DNA of 60,931 nt from the NCBI GenBank assembly GCA_028710415.1, contig JAQTUE010000031.1, positions 1 through 60,931 of the forward strand, given 5' to 3'. Each line of letters begins with the position of its first letter. Position 1 is the first letter of the stretch. The position numbers and the translations under genes are program-made. Shown here piece after piece: positions 33,866 to 43,748 of this stretch. The notes below the pieces were generated by a model. It made no database searches, was not told the DNA's origin, and saw only the letters and a program-made list of their open reading frames with translations. The DNA comes from Paludibacter sp. Its GTDB lineage: Bacteria > Bacteroidota > Bacteroidia > Bacteroidales > Paludibacteraceae.

Positions 33866-36250
33866 TTATTTTTTTAAACCGATATTCTTACTGTCCGTAG
33901 CTTTCCCGATTAAAGGAGAATTCTCAGAAAGCAAATAACTTTTCGGTGCATATAATGGATTGTCACCTGTCAGGTTCTTTGATTTAGCTTCCCTGGTAAA
34001 TTCAGGTTTGGCACAATTGTACAGGCAGCAGTTCGAGATTTTATTGTATAATCCCCACAATTGAACACTTGATTTGGCCGTTGAGTTTGAAATGATTGAA
34101 TTGTTTATCTTCACAAACATTATCCTCGAGAGGCTGAGTATCGATTCCTTTGTCCCATTACCTACCGAATCAAACACACAATGATTCACTGCCAGTGATC
34201 CTCCAACTGTCGATTCATCATTCCCGCCACGGTAATAGTCGAGTGCGTAATCCGATATATTTGCAAATACAGTGTTGCTTAGTATCACGGTTTCCGCATT
34301 GTACCTGCCATCTTCTTTTTCCTTGTGCAGGTTAATCCCGCTGTATGAATCCCTAATGACTGAATTTGAGAATATAATGGAATCAGCAAATGTACAATAC
34401 AGGCTGTTGAACACAGAGCTTCCTTTGCCTTTGAAATTGGAAATCTCGCAATTGTCCACAAAAAGAGAATAATTCAATGCATGTTCTCCGGTGGCAAAAG
34501 CATATTTTGCGGTATTGGTATCTCCGGCACCATCCATCTTAACGCCCTTCACACGGAGTGTTACACCCGAAGTCAGCTCAAACAAAGGTTCTTCGCCGGC
34601 AAGGTCTTTCCTGATTATAACCGGTTTTGCCTCCAGCTTTGAGGCTGCCTTAATGGTCAGGTTCTTTGTGATCACCAGTTTCTTTGTCAGGAAATGTTCC
34701 CCGGCAGTTAAAAGCAGGATATCCCCTGAATTTGCATTCTTTACTGCTTCGAATAAATTGTCGGTACCGGCTTCCACTTTAATGTTCTTGCCTTTCTGAA
34801 TTCCTTTGCCGAAAGTAGATGAGGCAGGCTTGTACCAGGCAGGTCCGCAATTGGTGGAACTTGCAATCTCCGGCATGGATTTTTCACCTTTCCCCTGAAA
34901 TGCTCCAATAACGCCATTGGTTCTAAGTTGTCCCAGTATATCAGTTTTGATAAAGGGTACTTTTTGTGCTTTTGCAGTCGAATAAACCATCTCTTGTTCC
35001 CCGATCTTCGATGGTATAATTTCTCCGGTTAAGTTACCTTGCCCGGATAAATTTCCTTTTTTACTGATCATTAAATTGTTGCCAAAGGCAATGCCATCCG
35101 TTTTGTCATAACTTTTTACCAGCTCATTCTCATTCGGACAATAAACGATATTATTGATGATTTGTGTGTTTTGCGGGGTTACAATCCTATTGCGTTCGCC
35201 CACTCCCACACAAAAGTTCCAGGGTAGCGTACAATCCATAAACGTATTGTTGGAAAGAATGACATCCCTTACCGGGGCATAGCCGCTGGCCTCTGAATTT
35301 GGGATTCCGTTCATAATCGTCAGTGGAGAACGGAATTCATCACCCCTGAGTTTATAGAAGAAGTTGTTGTAAATATGATGCCCTTCGTTGATAACCCGAA
35401 CACCACCTGTAAAGGGTTTGCCATTTCCGATAAACCAGTTCCCGGCGACAATGGCCCGGTTGCCGTGTCGTAGCACCAGGCTGCCCTCGGATTCAAAGAG
35501 TGTATTGTTTAAAAACCTATTATCACATGACTTGTTGGAGATAATTTCCACTTCCCCGTTGCAATGTTCAAAATAATTGCCTTCCACTGTCGTTTCTGAA
35601 CTGAACGTACATACCTGGCTTGTCCCCAGCCGTATGGATTCCCCACCATTAGACCCCAGGCGAGGCCGTGCACCAAAATAGTTGCGATAGATCAGGTGTT
35701 TATTGTGAATGCTGTTTGAATCGTTTGGACATACAATTAAGGTTGTTCCTACATTTGATTTACCTCCCAGGTAACAATATTCTACCGTGTTGTATTTTCC
35801 CCAGAAAGCAATCCAGTTGTCTTCTTTTTCCCTGGTTTCCTGATTGTAATTATCAATCACACAATTTGATACCACACAATGATTGGCATAATTCCGGGCA
35901 TCTGTCTTGAATTCAATAACTGTTCTTCCAGGAGTATGCCCATTCCTGAATACCAGGCCGGACACATGCAGCCAGCTTCCCGAAATCGCTAATGAAGATT
36001 TCCCTTCAATAAAAACTTTTCCGGCTTTCTCAGCTTTTAAAGAGATGAATTTATCTTTTTTACCATTTGCTTTGAATTTGATTTGCGTTTCATTCCATAC
36101 TCCGTTCGCCATCACGATGCTATCTCCGGGTAAGGCTGTTTTTATTTTTTCATTCAGTTGGTCCATATTCATGACCTTGTAGTTTTTAGCTACCAGGGTT
36201 GCTGATGCGAGGAATGCAAAGACGATCAGAAAATTCAATCTCTTTTTCAT
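33866..36250 (-). CDS. Two-domain PL6 alginate lyase
   Basis: This 794-aa protein has a signal peptide (1-21), a PL6 beta-helix (about 23-440) with the catalytic Lys240 in EIISNKSC and Arg261 in LVLRHGN, and a second beta-helix domain (about 480-794). That architecture matches AlyGC-type PL6 enzymes, about 750 residues long, some of which act as dimeric exo-lyases. It has no T9SS tail and so is expected in the periplasm, unlike the other two PL6 proteins here. It follows the lipoprotein gene in the SusCD operon. Confidence 0.9.
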   Translation of the reverse strand: MKKRLNFLIVFAFLASATLVAKNYKVMNMDQLNEKIKTALPGDSIVMANGVWNETQIKFKANGKKDKFISLKAEKAGKVFIEGKSSLAISGSWLHVSGLVFRNGHTPGRTVIEFKTDARNYANHCVVSNCVIDNYNQETREKEDNWIAFWGKYNTVEYCYLGGKSNVGTTLIVCPNDSNSIHNKHLIYRNYFGARPRLGSNGGESIRLGTSQVCTFSSETTVEGNYFEHCNGEVEIISNKSCDNRFLNNTLFESEGSLVLRHGNRAIVAGNWFIGNGKPFTGGVRVINEGHHIYNNFFYKLRGDEFRSPLTIMNGIPNSEASGYAPVRDVILSNNTFMDCTLPWNFCVGVGERNRIVTPQNTQIINNIVYCPNENELVKSYDKTDGIAFGNNLMISKKGNLSGQGNLTGEIIPSKIGEQEMVYSTAKAQKVPFIKTDILGQLRTNGVIGAFQGKGEKSMPEIASSTNCGPAWYKPASSTFGKGIQKGKNIKVEAGTDNLFEAVKNANSGDILLLTAGEHFLTKKLVITKNLTIKAASKLEAKPVIIRKDLAGEEPLFELTSGVTLRVKGVKMDGAGDTNTAKYAFATGEHALNYSLFVDNCEISNFKGKGSSVFNSLYCTFADSIIFSNSVIRDSYSGINLHKEKEDGRYNAETVILSNTVFANISDYALDYYRGGNDESTVGGSLAVNHCVFDSVGNGTKESILSLSRIMFVKINNSIISNSTAKSSVQLWGLYNKISNCCLYNCAKPEFTREAKSKNLTGDNPLYAPKSYLLSENSPLIGKATDSKNIGLKK

Positions 36251-36378
36251 TGTGTGTTTTTGAATTATAGTTGTTGTAAGAATTACAGGAGGGTGATTTG
36301 TTTAAAATATAGATGTGCTGAAAATGAATTGATTCCACTGCCGGTGACCTCTCCGGCAGTAGAATCAATCAAATAAAA

Positions 36379-37446
36379 CTATTTAATGATTGCAGTTGAG
36401 AATGCTGTTTTAGCCAAACCAAGAGCATAGGTGGCAGCCTTTACGTTCCCATCAATGGTAGCAGGGTTATCACGGGCTGTTTTTGCAGTAGTGATTGCAG
36501 TTGTAAAGGTTGTTTTTGCCGCCTGGGAAACCTGTCCTGTGGCGGTCCCTACAACTGTGGCTGTGTTTAAAGTCTCTGCTGCAACAATGGCCTCATTCAA
36601 TGCCTTCCTGTCCGACACATTCGCTACAAATGCTTTCCGTGGTGACGTCAAGGCATCCAACGCAGCTGAAAGCTGTGCATAGGTTACACCGGCTGTATTC
36701 GCTACAGTTTGTGCTGCAAGCAATGCATTCAGGTAATTGGTCTGTAGTGTTGGAATGTATTGTTTGATATCAAAACCAACAGGGCTATTTTGTACAACCG
36801 TAATTTGTGCTGTCAGATAATCTTTTGAATTCTGGACATAGATCTCAATTGTAGCTGGTATGATTGCAGCTATAAAAGCTTTTTTGGCGGCATAAAGAAT
36901 GGCATTTGTTTCTACAATCTGACGATCAACTCCAATTAATGTGACTTTTGCTGTTGCAATCGCGGCTGAGAAAACATCTTTTGCATCCTTTAATACTTGT
37001 CCTCCCGATACTCCAACCGGTGTTGCTGCATTTAATGCATCTGCTTTTACAATTGAATCGTTTAGTGGTCTAAAATCGGTCTTATAAATAGATCCCCAAA
37101 AAGCTTTTCCTGGAACTGATAAAGCAGTATTTGCATTTACTAGTTCGGTAATTGTAACACCCGGTTTTACTAATGCAGCTGAATCAGCTTTTAATGCAAT
37201 AAGATAAGCGGCTTTATAAGTAGCAAAGTTAGTTGTTCCTTTAAAATTACCTTTGTTATATCCAACTTTACAACTATCAACGAAAGCTCTTTCAGAAGCT
37301 ACAAACTGGCTGAATTGGGCAATATATTGGTCTACAGTTTTTGGCGTAACAACCGTTGGTTCATCCACGGCATTACATGAGCTGAGAATTCCTCCCAAAA
37401 AGGCCAGGAGTAAAAATCGTAGGGATATTCTTTCTATAAATTTCAT
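36379..37446 (-). CDS. Helical-repeat lipoprotein in the SGBP position
   Basis: This 355-aa protein has a lipoprotein signal ending LSSC with Cys24. The rest is Ala/Thr-rich and almost all helical, with at least two repeats of about 75-100 residues, each with a LN-I--A--LN-AT-VG pattern followed by AK--F--AI--AK. The layout resembles FIVAR-type three-helix bundles. It comes straight after susD, where surface glycan-binding proteins of the SusE/F type are usually found, but those are beta-sandwich proteins. It is therefore a candidate for an unusual helical glycan-binding protein. Direct evidence for binding is lacking. Confidence 0.7.
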   Translation of the reverse strand: MKFIERISLRFLLLAFLGGILSSCNAVDEPTVVTPKTVDQYIAQFSQFVASERAFVDSCKVGYNKGNFKGTTNFATYKAAYLIALKADSAALVKPGVTITELVNANTALSVPGKAFWGSIYKTDFRPLNDSIVKADALNAATPVGVSGGQVLKDAKDVFSAAIATAKVTLIGVDRQIVETNAILYAAKKAFIAAIIPATIEIYVQNSKDYLTAQITVVQNSPVGFDIKQYIPTLQTNYLNALLAAQTVANTAGVTYAQLSAALDALTSPRKAFVANVSDRKALNEAIVAAETLNTATVVGTATGQVSQAAKTTFTTAITTAKTARDNPATIDGNVKAATYALGLAKTAFSTAIIK

Positions 37447-37464
37447 AATTTCCTTTGTTTTAAA

Positions 37465-39036
37465 TTAATAACCTGGATTTTGAGGAATGACCATATCGTT
37501 GTTGGTATCTATTTCCTGTTGAGGAATTGGCAACAATAACCGGTCATTTGTAAAGAATCGTACTTCCGGAGGTAAAATAGGACTGTACTTCGAATAGATT
37601 AAATCGTAGTCGGTTGTTAGTCCATCACCCGCTGTAAAAGTGTGTGCCTTCAGAATGTTTAATGCTTTCAGAGGGTCGTTGTACGATTTATTCATTCTCA
37701 ACAAATCAAACCAACGGTGGTTTTCAAAGGCAAGTTCTAACCGGCGTTCTTTGTAGACTGCATCCAACGCTCCTTCTTTTGATCCAAAAGGTGCCAGGGG
37801 ATCCACACCTGCCCTTGCACGAACCAGGTTCACTTGCTCATGGGCTATAGCGAAATTGCCATCCTGTGCCAGGATTTCAGCATATAAAAGTACGATATCG
37901 GCATAGCGAATCTCAATCCAATCGTTCTCAGCTTGTAATGCCTGGGTCATGGAGGCATCTATATATTTTGAAACATATTGAATGTTTGATGAACTTGATT
38001 TGCTCCAGACCCTAAAGCATGCATCAGCACGGGTGTCTTTTGGATCGCTCTTAAACAGGTTCATGATGTCATTCGTCGGGTTGTTGTTCCCTGCCGGAGT
38101 TCCAATCTTTAAAAATAAATTGGCTGAACCTTCCGGTGCAAATGTTCCCCAGAATGGGGAACCGATTCCTAAAGCACCACCTTTATACCTTACAGCAAAA
38201 ATAATTTCCTTATTCATCTCGTTTCCAATGCTGAATACATTTGCATAGGCGCTGGTACTTGTTCCTTTGTCAGTCAACAGCCCATGTTGCGGTGCAGCCA
38301 GTACTTCCTGTAACAATCCTTTTGCCAGTGCAAGGTTAGCAGTGCCACCCATCATCATATAAGCCTTTGCCAGCATGCTTTTTGCTGCCCATTTTGTTAT
38401 CCGGCCCAAATCTGTTGATGAATATGAAGCGGGCAATTGCGATGACGCTTTGATCAGGTCAGGTATGATGATGTCGTTATATATTTCTGAAACCGGCGAC
38501 CGTGCAATTTTCTTTGCTTCCAGGGGGCCAATCACGGTAGTCACCTTAAACATATCGCCCCAAAGATTTACCAGGGTGTAATAATGAAAAGCCCTCATAA
38601 ACAATAATTCTCCTTCGTACTGGGCTCGTGCTGTTTCAACAGGTACAATTGTTTGGCCTGATGCCACGAAAGGCAAAATGGCATTTACATTCGAAATGTT
38701 CTGAAATGTTTTATACCAATAATCCAACACAGCTGTCTGGCTGGGCGATGTCCTGAAAAATTTTAAATCGCAGATCTCTGCCCGGTCGGTTGTCCCTGTT
38801 CCAAAGCCCGCAACACAGGTATTGTCACTCCGTATTTCAGTGAATCTCCATTCATTGTCTTTGATATTGGCCATGCCTTGATAACAACCGATAATTCCAT
38901 TGTTAATACGGGTGGGTGTGGTATAGAAACCTACCTGGGTCAGCGCTGATTCCGGTTCGCCATTGATTAAACTCTCACAGGATGTGAAAGCAATTACGCC
39001 GATCATTGCTAGTATAATTCCAATTTTATTTTTCAT
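37465..39036 (-). CDS. SusD/RagB-family glycan-binding lipoprotein
   Basis: This 523-aa protein has a lipoprotein signal ending FTSC with Cys20. The SusD fold is seen in the TPR-like helices, for example AAKSMLAKAYMMMGG and the late EGALDAVYKERRLELAFE segment with WFDLLRM. It forms the outer-membrane capture lid over the SusC pore. It lies 75 bp downstream of susC in the same operon. The glycan bound is inferred to be a uronan oligomer from the genes around it. Confidence 0.95.
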   Translation of the reverse strand: MKNKIGIILAMIGVIAFTSCESLINGEPESALTQVGFYTTPTRINNGIIGCYQGMANIKDNEWRFTEIRSDNTCVAGFGTGTTDRAEICDLKFFRTSPSQTAVLDYWYKTFQNISNVNAILPFVASGQTIVPVETARAQYEGELLFMRAFHYYTLVNLWGDMFKVTTVIGPLEAKKIARSPVSEIYNDIIIPDLIKASSQLPASYSSTDLGRITKWAAKSMLAKAYMMMGGTANLALAKGLLQEVLAAPQHGLLTDKGTSTSAYANVFSIGNEMNKEIIFAVRYKGGALGIGSPFWGTFAPEGSANLFLKIGTPAGNNNPTNDIMNLFKSDPKDTRADACFRVWSKSSSSNIQYVSKYIDASMTQALQAENDWIEIRYADIVLLYAEILAQDGNFAIAHEQVNLVRARAGVDPLAPFGSKEGALDAVYKERRLELAFENHRWFDLLRMNKSYNDPLKALNILKAHTFTAGDGLTTDYDLIYSKYSPILPPEVRFFTNDRLLLPIPQQEIDTNNDMVIPQNPGY

Positions 39037-39111
39037 TTTTCATATTTTATTTATTCCGGCTTATTGAAGTTTGAATCTTACCGGTAGTTGTAACTAATTT
39101 TATTTTACTGA

Positions 39112-42100
39112 TTAAAAGTTAATATCAACTCCCACTGTATAAGTCCTGTTTAACGGGAATACACCTCGTTGGTAACCATCTATCAACGGAAATGCATTTG
39201 AGTATGGACCGCTGGTGCGGCGTGCTTCAGGATTTACTCCTTTATATCCTGGTGCCATCAGGTAAATCAGGTTCTGAGCTGAAAAATAGGCGCGGAACGA
39301 ACTTATTTTGAATGTTTTAATGATCTTTTTAGGGACCGTATATCCAAATGTTAATTCACGTAAGGCTGCATACGATCCATCCTGTATAGCATAGTCAGTC
39401 AGCAACAGGTCACTCCCTGAGGTCGTATTCGAATAAACTGTTTTTCCATCTCCCGGGAACATTGGGCTCACATACCGGTTGTTTGTATAGGCAGTGTTTA
39501 AACGTAAATTCTCATTGTAGTTTAAGTTGCCATCGATAAGTTTAGCTCCTTGTACTCCCTGGATCATAAAGCTAAGGTCGAAATTGACGAAAGTAAAGGT
39601 GTTAGTCATCGCATAGGTGAAATCCGGAAATGGTTTCCCCAGGACGACACGGTCGTTTGGATCCAACTTATTATCCCCATTGGTATCTACTGTTTTCAAT
39701 CCTCCTAAGATCGGTGCAAATTTTGCATAGGTAAATGGAACACCATTGGCATCGGTTAATGCTTTTGCTGCGGCCACTTCTTCAAAGGTAGTATATACCC
39801 CGGCTGATTTATATCCAAAGTACTGGATGGATGGTTGTCCTACAATAGCCCTGTACACCTCGCTTCGTTCACCAAAGTTATCCTGGTAAGTCCTTTCACC
39901 GTAATTCACCAATGTGTTTTTGTTTGTAGATAAATTGCCGGTTGTTTTCCAGGTGAAATTCTTTGAATCAAAATTCGTGGTAGTCAGTTCAATTTCAAGT
40001 CCCTTGTTGTTTACACTGCCGATATTATTCCATGATGTCTGGTGACCTGTAATTTGCATGGCAGGCTGTTGAAGCAAGAGTTTGATGGTATTTGAATTAT
40101 AATACTCCAGGGTTACATTGACTTTGCTGTTAAATAAACCTAAGTCTAAGCCGTAATTTGCTTCCCCTGTTTGTTCCCAGGAAATATCATCATTTCCTAA
40201 AAATGAATTGTTTGATGCAAGCCCGGCTACCAGGTTCCCGTTGCTGACACCTAAATCGTAATTTGAGGTGTACAGTTGATTCATGTTTGAATAGGTCGGG
40301 ATATTGTTATTCCCTGTTAACCCGTAACTGGCGCGTACTTTCAGGTTCGAAAGCCAGTCAAATTGCTTCAGAAAATATTCTTCCGATGCTCTCCAACCAA
40401 TCGATCCTGCCGGGAATGTTCCCCATTGACGTATTCCTGTGCTGAATTTCTGGCTGCCATCCAGGCGGACACTTCCAGATAACAGGTATTTCCCTTTATA
40501 GGCATAAGTCAAACGGCTAATGTAGGATAGTAAGGCATCCGGAATATAGGAAGATGTTGTTCCTGTTATGGATGGACTATCCATAATAAGTGCAGAAGCA
40601 TAATTGAAGGATAGGATTTGTTCGTCTGCAAAGCCTGTTCCAACCATCCTGTTAAATTTCAAATTCGATTTCTGATAAGTAATACCGGCTACTGCACCAA
40701 TCTCATGATAACCAAATTTTTTATTGTAATTCAGGGTGTTCTCTGTCAACAATTCTGTTTTCATGGACATTTCACGTGTCAGTTGATTCGGTACACCTGC
40801 TTTGTTGGCCGAAGTTTGTTCCTTTTTGTTGTACTCTTTATATTCAACAAAAGCTCCGTTTGAAGTTTTGAATTCAAGTCCGGGTAAAATCTTAATGGTA
40901 ATATAAAAATTGTTTTGCATCCTGTAATCATCTGTGATCACGCTGGTCCGTTCGCGTATGGAAGTAGGGGTCTGGTTACTCGAACTAAATGGGTTGACTG
41001 CTGTTACATCCCAGGTTTCACCGTTTAATCCGATGCCACTCATGTTTATTCCGTTAAAGTCTGATGCCTGTGCATAGTCACCATTAATTTTACCTGTTAA
41101 TGCAGCAGTGGCTTCATTATGGCGAACTGGCATCCAGCTTGGGTAACGGGTATAATCGGTTAAATCGTTAACTGGTTTTTCCTGTCTGCTATACGAAGGG
41201 GCAATATTGATTCCTATGGTTACATTTTTTGATAAATTGACATCCAATTTTGCCCTAAGGTTGTATTTATCAAAATTGTTTTTCTTCATGATGCCATTCT
41301 CACCGGTATAACTCCCGGAAATGAAATATTTTATATTCTTGTCACCTCCTGATGCGCTTAACTGGTAGTTTTGGTTAGATCCATTCTGACGAAGTCCTTC
41401 CTGTAACCAGTCTGTTGGCTGGTCGGAATAATATTTCCCGATTAAATAGGCTGCCTGTTCCCCGGTGGTGATCATGTTAAATTTCATGTTCGTGCCATCA
41501 ACCGATGGGTCTTGCTGACGCAAAGCAGCTTCGTTATAAAGCAGTTGTGTGTATTGATTGGTACTCATCATTTCCGGAAGCTTTAACGCTTTGCGTACTC
41601 CGGTAAACATTTTAAATTGGTATTTTGGTTTTGTAATATTTCCGCTTTTAGTGGTAATCAATATCACACCACCGGCAGCACGCGAACCGTACATGGAAGC
41701 AGAAGCAGCATCTTTCAAAACTTCGATAGATTCCACATCGGACATACTCACTCCTGCCATACCATCTGGAATTGGAAATCCATCTACCACTACAAGTGGT
41801 GACAGGGCAGCACTGATTGATCCCATACCACGAACACGAATAACCGGAGATTCACCCGCTTCCGGATCTACATTCTGAATTTGCACACCTGCCAGTTTCC
41901 CCTGCAAGGCACCCGCGATAGAGGATACCGGTATTTCATCCAGTTTCTCATTTTTCAGGGAGGATACTGCACCCGTTAAGTGCGATTTCTTCTGCGTGCC
42001 GTAAGCAACTACCACTACTTCATCCATCAATTTGGTGTCCTCTTCCATGGCTAAATTTATGACAGTAGCAATGCCTACTGGTTTTTGAACAGCTTTATAT

Positions 42101-42354
42101 CCAATATAGGTAAATACTAAAACCGAATTTTTATTCGGTACCTGGATGGAATAAAATCCATTTGCATCCGATATGGTTCCCGCTTTTGAATCGGCAACTT
42201 TAATGTTTACGCCAATCAGGGGCTCCTTGTTACTGTCAGTGATTGTTCCGCTGATTTTCACCTGGGCAAATAAGCCTCCTGTGTTCATGCAAATAAGAAT
42301 GAACAACAACGATAAATTCCGAATGAATCGTTTACTGTTTCTGTTTTTTTTCAT
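39112..42354 (-). CDS. SusC/RagA-family TonB-linked outer-membrane transporter
   Basis: This 1080-aa protein has a signal peptide, an N-terminal carboxypeptidase-D-like domain (about 32-105, KISGTITDSNKEPLIGVNI), a TonB-contact region with MDEVVVVAYGTQKK (about 110-123), a plug domain and a long beta-barrel ending VGVDINF. It takes up oligosaccharides that are too large for porins. With the SusD partner directly downstream it forms the import complex of this locus. It is the first gene of the operon ending at 25752. Its leader from the predicted start of transcription is about 200 nt long. Confidence 0.96.
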   Translation of the reverse strand: MKKNRNSKRFIRNLSLLFILICMNTGGLFAQVKISGTITDSNKEPLIGVNIKVADSKAGTISDANGFYSIQVPNKNSVLVFTYIGYKAVQKPVGIATVINLAMEEDTKLMDEVVVVAYGTQKKSHLTGAVSSLKNEKLDEIPVSSIAGALQGKLAGVQIQNVDPEAGESPVIRVRGMGSISAALSPLVVVDGFPIPDGMAGVSMSDVESIEVLKDAASASMYGSRAAGGVILITTKSGNITKPKYQFKMFTGVRKALKLPEMMSTNQYTQLLYNEAALRQQDPSVDGTNMKFNMITTGEQAAYLIGKYYSDQPTDWLQEGLRQNGSNQNYQLSASGGDKNIKYFISGSYTGENGIMKKNNFDKYNLRAKLDVNLSKNVTIGINIAPSYSRQEKPVNDLTDYTRYPSWMPVRHNEATAALTGKINGDYAQASDFNGINMSGIGLNGETWDVTAVNPFSSSNQTPTSIRERTSVITDDYRMQNNFYITIKILPGLEFKTSNGAFVEYKEYNKKEQTSANKAGVPNQLTREMSMKTELLTENTLNYNKKFGYHEIGAVAGITYQKSNLKFNRMVGTGFADEQILSFNYASALIMDSPSITGTTSSYIPDALLSYISRLTYAYKGKYLLSGSVRLDGSQKFSTGIRQWGTFPAGSIGWRASEEYFLKQFDWLSNLKVRASYGLTGNNNIPTYSNMNQLYTSNYDLGVSNGNLVAGLASNNSFLGNDDISWEQTGEANYGLDLGLFNSKVNVTLEYYNSNTIKLLLQQPAMQITGHQTSWNNIGSVNNKGLEIELTTTNFDSKNFTWKTTGNLSTNKNTLVNYGERTYQDNFGERSEVYRAIVGQPSIQYFGYKSAGVYTTFEEVAAAKALTDANGVPFTYAKFAPILGGLKTVDTNGDNKLDPNDRVVLGKPFPDFTYAMTNTFTFVNFDLSFMIQGVQGAKLIDGNLNYNENLRLNTAYTNNRYVSPMFPGDGKTVYSNTTSGSDLLLTDYAIQDGSYAALRELTFGYTVPKKIIKTFKISSFRAYFSAQNLIYLMAPGYKGVNPEARRTSGPYSNAFPLIDGYQRGVFPLNRTYTVGVDINF

Positions 42355-42537
42355 GTACTTTTTAATTTATTTTGAATTGATTTTAGTGTTCGAAATGCTG
42401 CCTTTTATAGATAATGTCAGTTTTATATTTTGATAAGTATCTGTATATTAGATATTATTTGTATTGATGCTTGCCTTTTCGATATTGTCCGATAGTTGCT
42501 TTTAATCATCTGATTGTCTTAATAAATCCCAATTGAA

Positions 42538-42593
42538 TTGGTCTACCAATAATTTGGTCGACCAAAAATACTACTTAGTTTTAAATGTACAAA
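42538..42593 (-). promoter_or_regulatory. susC operon promoter with paired operators
   Basis: On the minus strand TTTG (42593-42590) and TATTTTTG (42570-42563) are 19 nt apart, an excellent Bacteroidota promoter. TTGGTCGACCAA (42554-42565) overlaps the -7 box by three bases, and TTGGTCTACCAA (42538-42549) lies 16 bp further downstream, over the expected start of transcription. This placement suits repression by the GntR/FadR regulator until an inducer is bound. Confidence 0.82.
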
Positions 42594-42619
42594 AGCTTTT
42601 TTGAACTAATTTATCATTC

Positions 42620-42633
42620 CTGTTGTATAACAT
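42620..42633. promoter_or_regulatory. TGTT-type dyad centred 67 bp upstream of the susC operator
   Basis: CTGTTGTATAACAT is centred at 42626.5, exactly 67 bp from the operator centre at 42559.5. Confidence 0.65.
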
Positions 42634-42775
42634 ATTTTTATGTTAAATTGGCGGGGTTCTTGTCTGTTTTTGTGCAAAATATGTTTAGAGTCAACAGTCT
42701 TTTAGTTGGATATAGAAACATTTAATTTCAACAGTTTTGATTTTAGCCTTATCCATTCGGGTAAGGTCCTGGCAT

Positions 42776-42813
42776 AAAAAAAAGAGGCATATTCAACTTG
42801 AATATGCCTCTTT
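42776..42813 (-). terminator. Terminator after the GntR gene
   Basis: The arms AAAGAGGCATATTCAA (42781-42796) and TTGAATATGCCTCTTT (42798-42813) are perfect. A/T tracts flank both sides, so it can work in both directions. Confidence 0.92.
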
Positions 42814-42882
42814 TTTTAATATGAAGTTTGATAAATCAATCTACACAGAATCCATTTATTAAACTGCGTATAGAATTTTCTA

Positions 42883-43599
42883 TTAATTATTTTCCAGTTC
42901 CAGTTTCTGCTTCGCAAATGCCAGTACGCCTTGCAAATGTTGGGTCATTAAATGGGCAGCCAATTCACCATCCCTGTTTTTAATGGCGTTCAGCATTTCC
43001 AGGTGCTCATTGGTAACTTCACTGCTTGGTGCACAAATCCGGTCACGCTGGTAAACATCCAGGATGTCGGGGATAACAATCATCAACATCGCTTTAATAA
43101 CCGGATTGTGGCTGGCTTCTGCAATGGCGCGGTGAAAGGCAAAGTCATAACTTACCCGGTCTGGGGTATCGAAAAAGGCAATATAATTGGCATGAGCTTT
43201 CTCAAGTTTCTTCAAATCCTTTTCAGTACTTCTTTCAGCACAAAGTCTTATTGCTTTTTCCTCAAGCAAAATACGCGTTTCAACTAACGAAAAGAAATCG
43301 TAACTCTGCAGGTTCAATACATCGGATATCAATCCATCCAGAGTGTTAATGTCCAGCCCGTTTACCACAGAGCCACTCTGAGGCAAGGTCTTGATGATGC
43401 CATAAAACTCCAGTTTGTGCAGCGCTTCACGCACCTGGGTCCGGCCGAATCCGAAATCCAATGCCATTTTACGTTCAGCAGGCAATTTGTCTCCCGGTTT
43501 CAGGACACCGGAATTGATAAGTTCTTTTACTTTAGAAATGACTTTATCAGTAGGACTTTCTTCGGCGCGTTCTTTTAATCCTGTATATGCTTCTGCCAT
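42883..43599 (-). CDS. GntR-family (FadR subfamily) transcriptional regulator, predicted regulator of the locus
   Basis: This 238-aa protein has an N-terminal winged helix (about 15-80) with KPGDKLPAERKMA and GRTQVREALHKLE, and a C-terminal FCD ligand-binding domain (about 95-225). Candidate metal ligands in the FCD domain are D152 and H156 in YDFAFHRA, H199 and H221. Regulators of this group include UxuR and other uronate-responsive repressors, and FadR-type sites have the form TGGTC-N-ACCA, the same as the palindromes in this locus. Its own gene carries such a site, so autoregulation is likely. The inducer is inferred to be a uronate breakdown product such as DEH or KDG. Confidence 0.9.
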   Translation of the reverse strand: MAEAYTGLKERAEESPTDKVISKVKELINSGVLKPGDKLPAERKMALDFGFGRTQVREALHKLEFYGIIKTLPQSGSVVNGLDINTLDGLISDVLNLQSYDFFSLVETRILLEEKAIRLCAERSTEKDLKKLEKAHANYIAFFDTPDRVSYDFAFHRAIAEASHNPVIKAMLMIVIPDILDVYQRDRICAPSSEVTNEHLEMLNAIKNRDGELAAHLMTQHLQGVLAFAKQKLELENN

Positions 43600-43748
43600 A
43601 TCTTTAATTTTTTATACGAATAGTACTGTTTAATTGATCGATTTTATATTTTTGCAAAGGTAAGATGAAAGAAAATAAAACTTGTCTTGAAAAATAATAT
43701 TTTCTTGAATTTGATAAACAAATTATTAATTCTTAATACACTCTTGTT

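Larger units (their letters stand above)
42355..42882. other. Gene-free region between susC and the GntR gene
   Basis: The 528 bp hold the long susC leader, the promoter with paired operators (42538-42593), the TGTT-type dyad (42620-42633) and the terminator of the regulator gene (42776-42813). No other gene was found. Confidence 0.75.

Noticed and set aside
43655..43662. TACCTTTG as the main promoter of the GntR gene
   Set aside because: It matches the -7 box, but no TTTG lies at the right distance, while the operator-overlapped promoter at 43749-43789 has both boxes.
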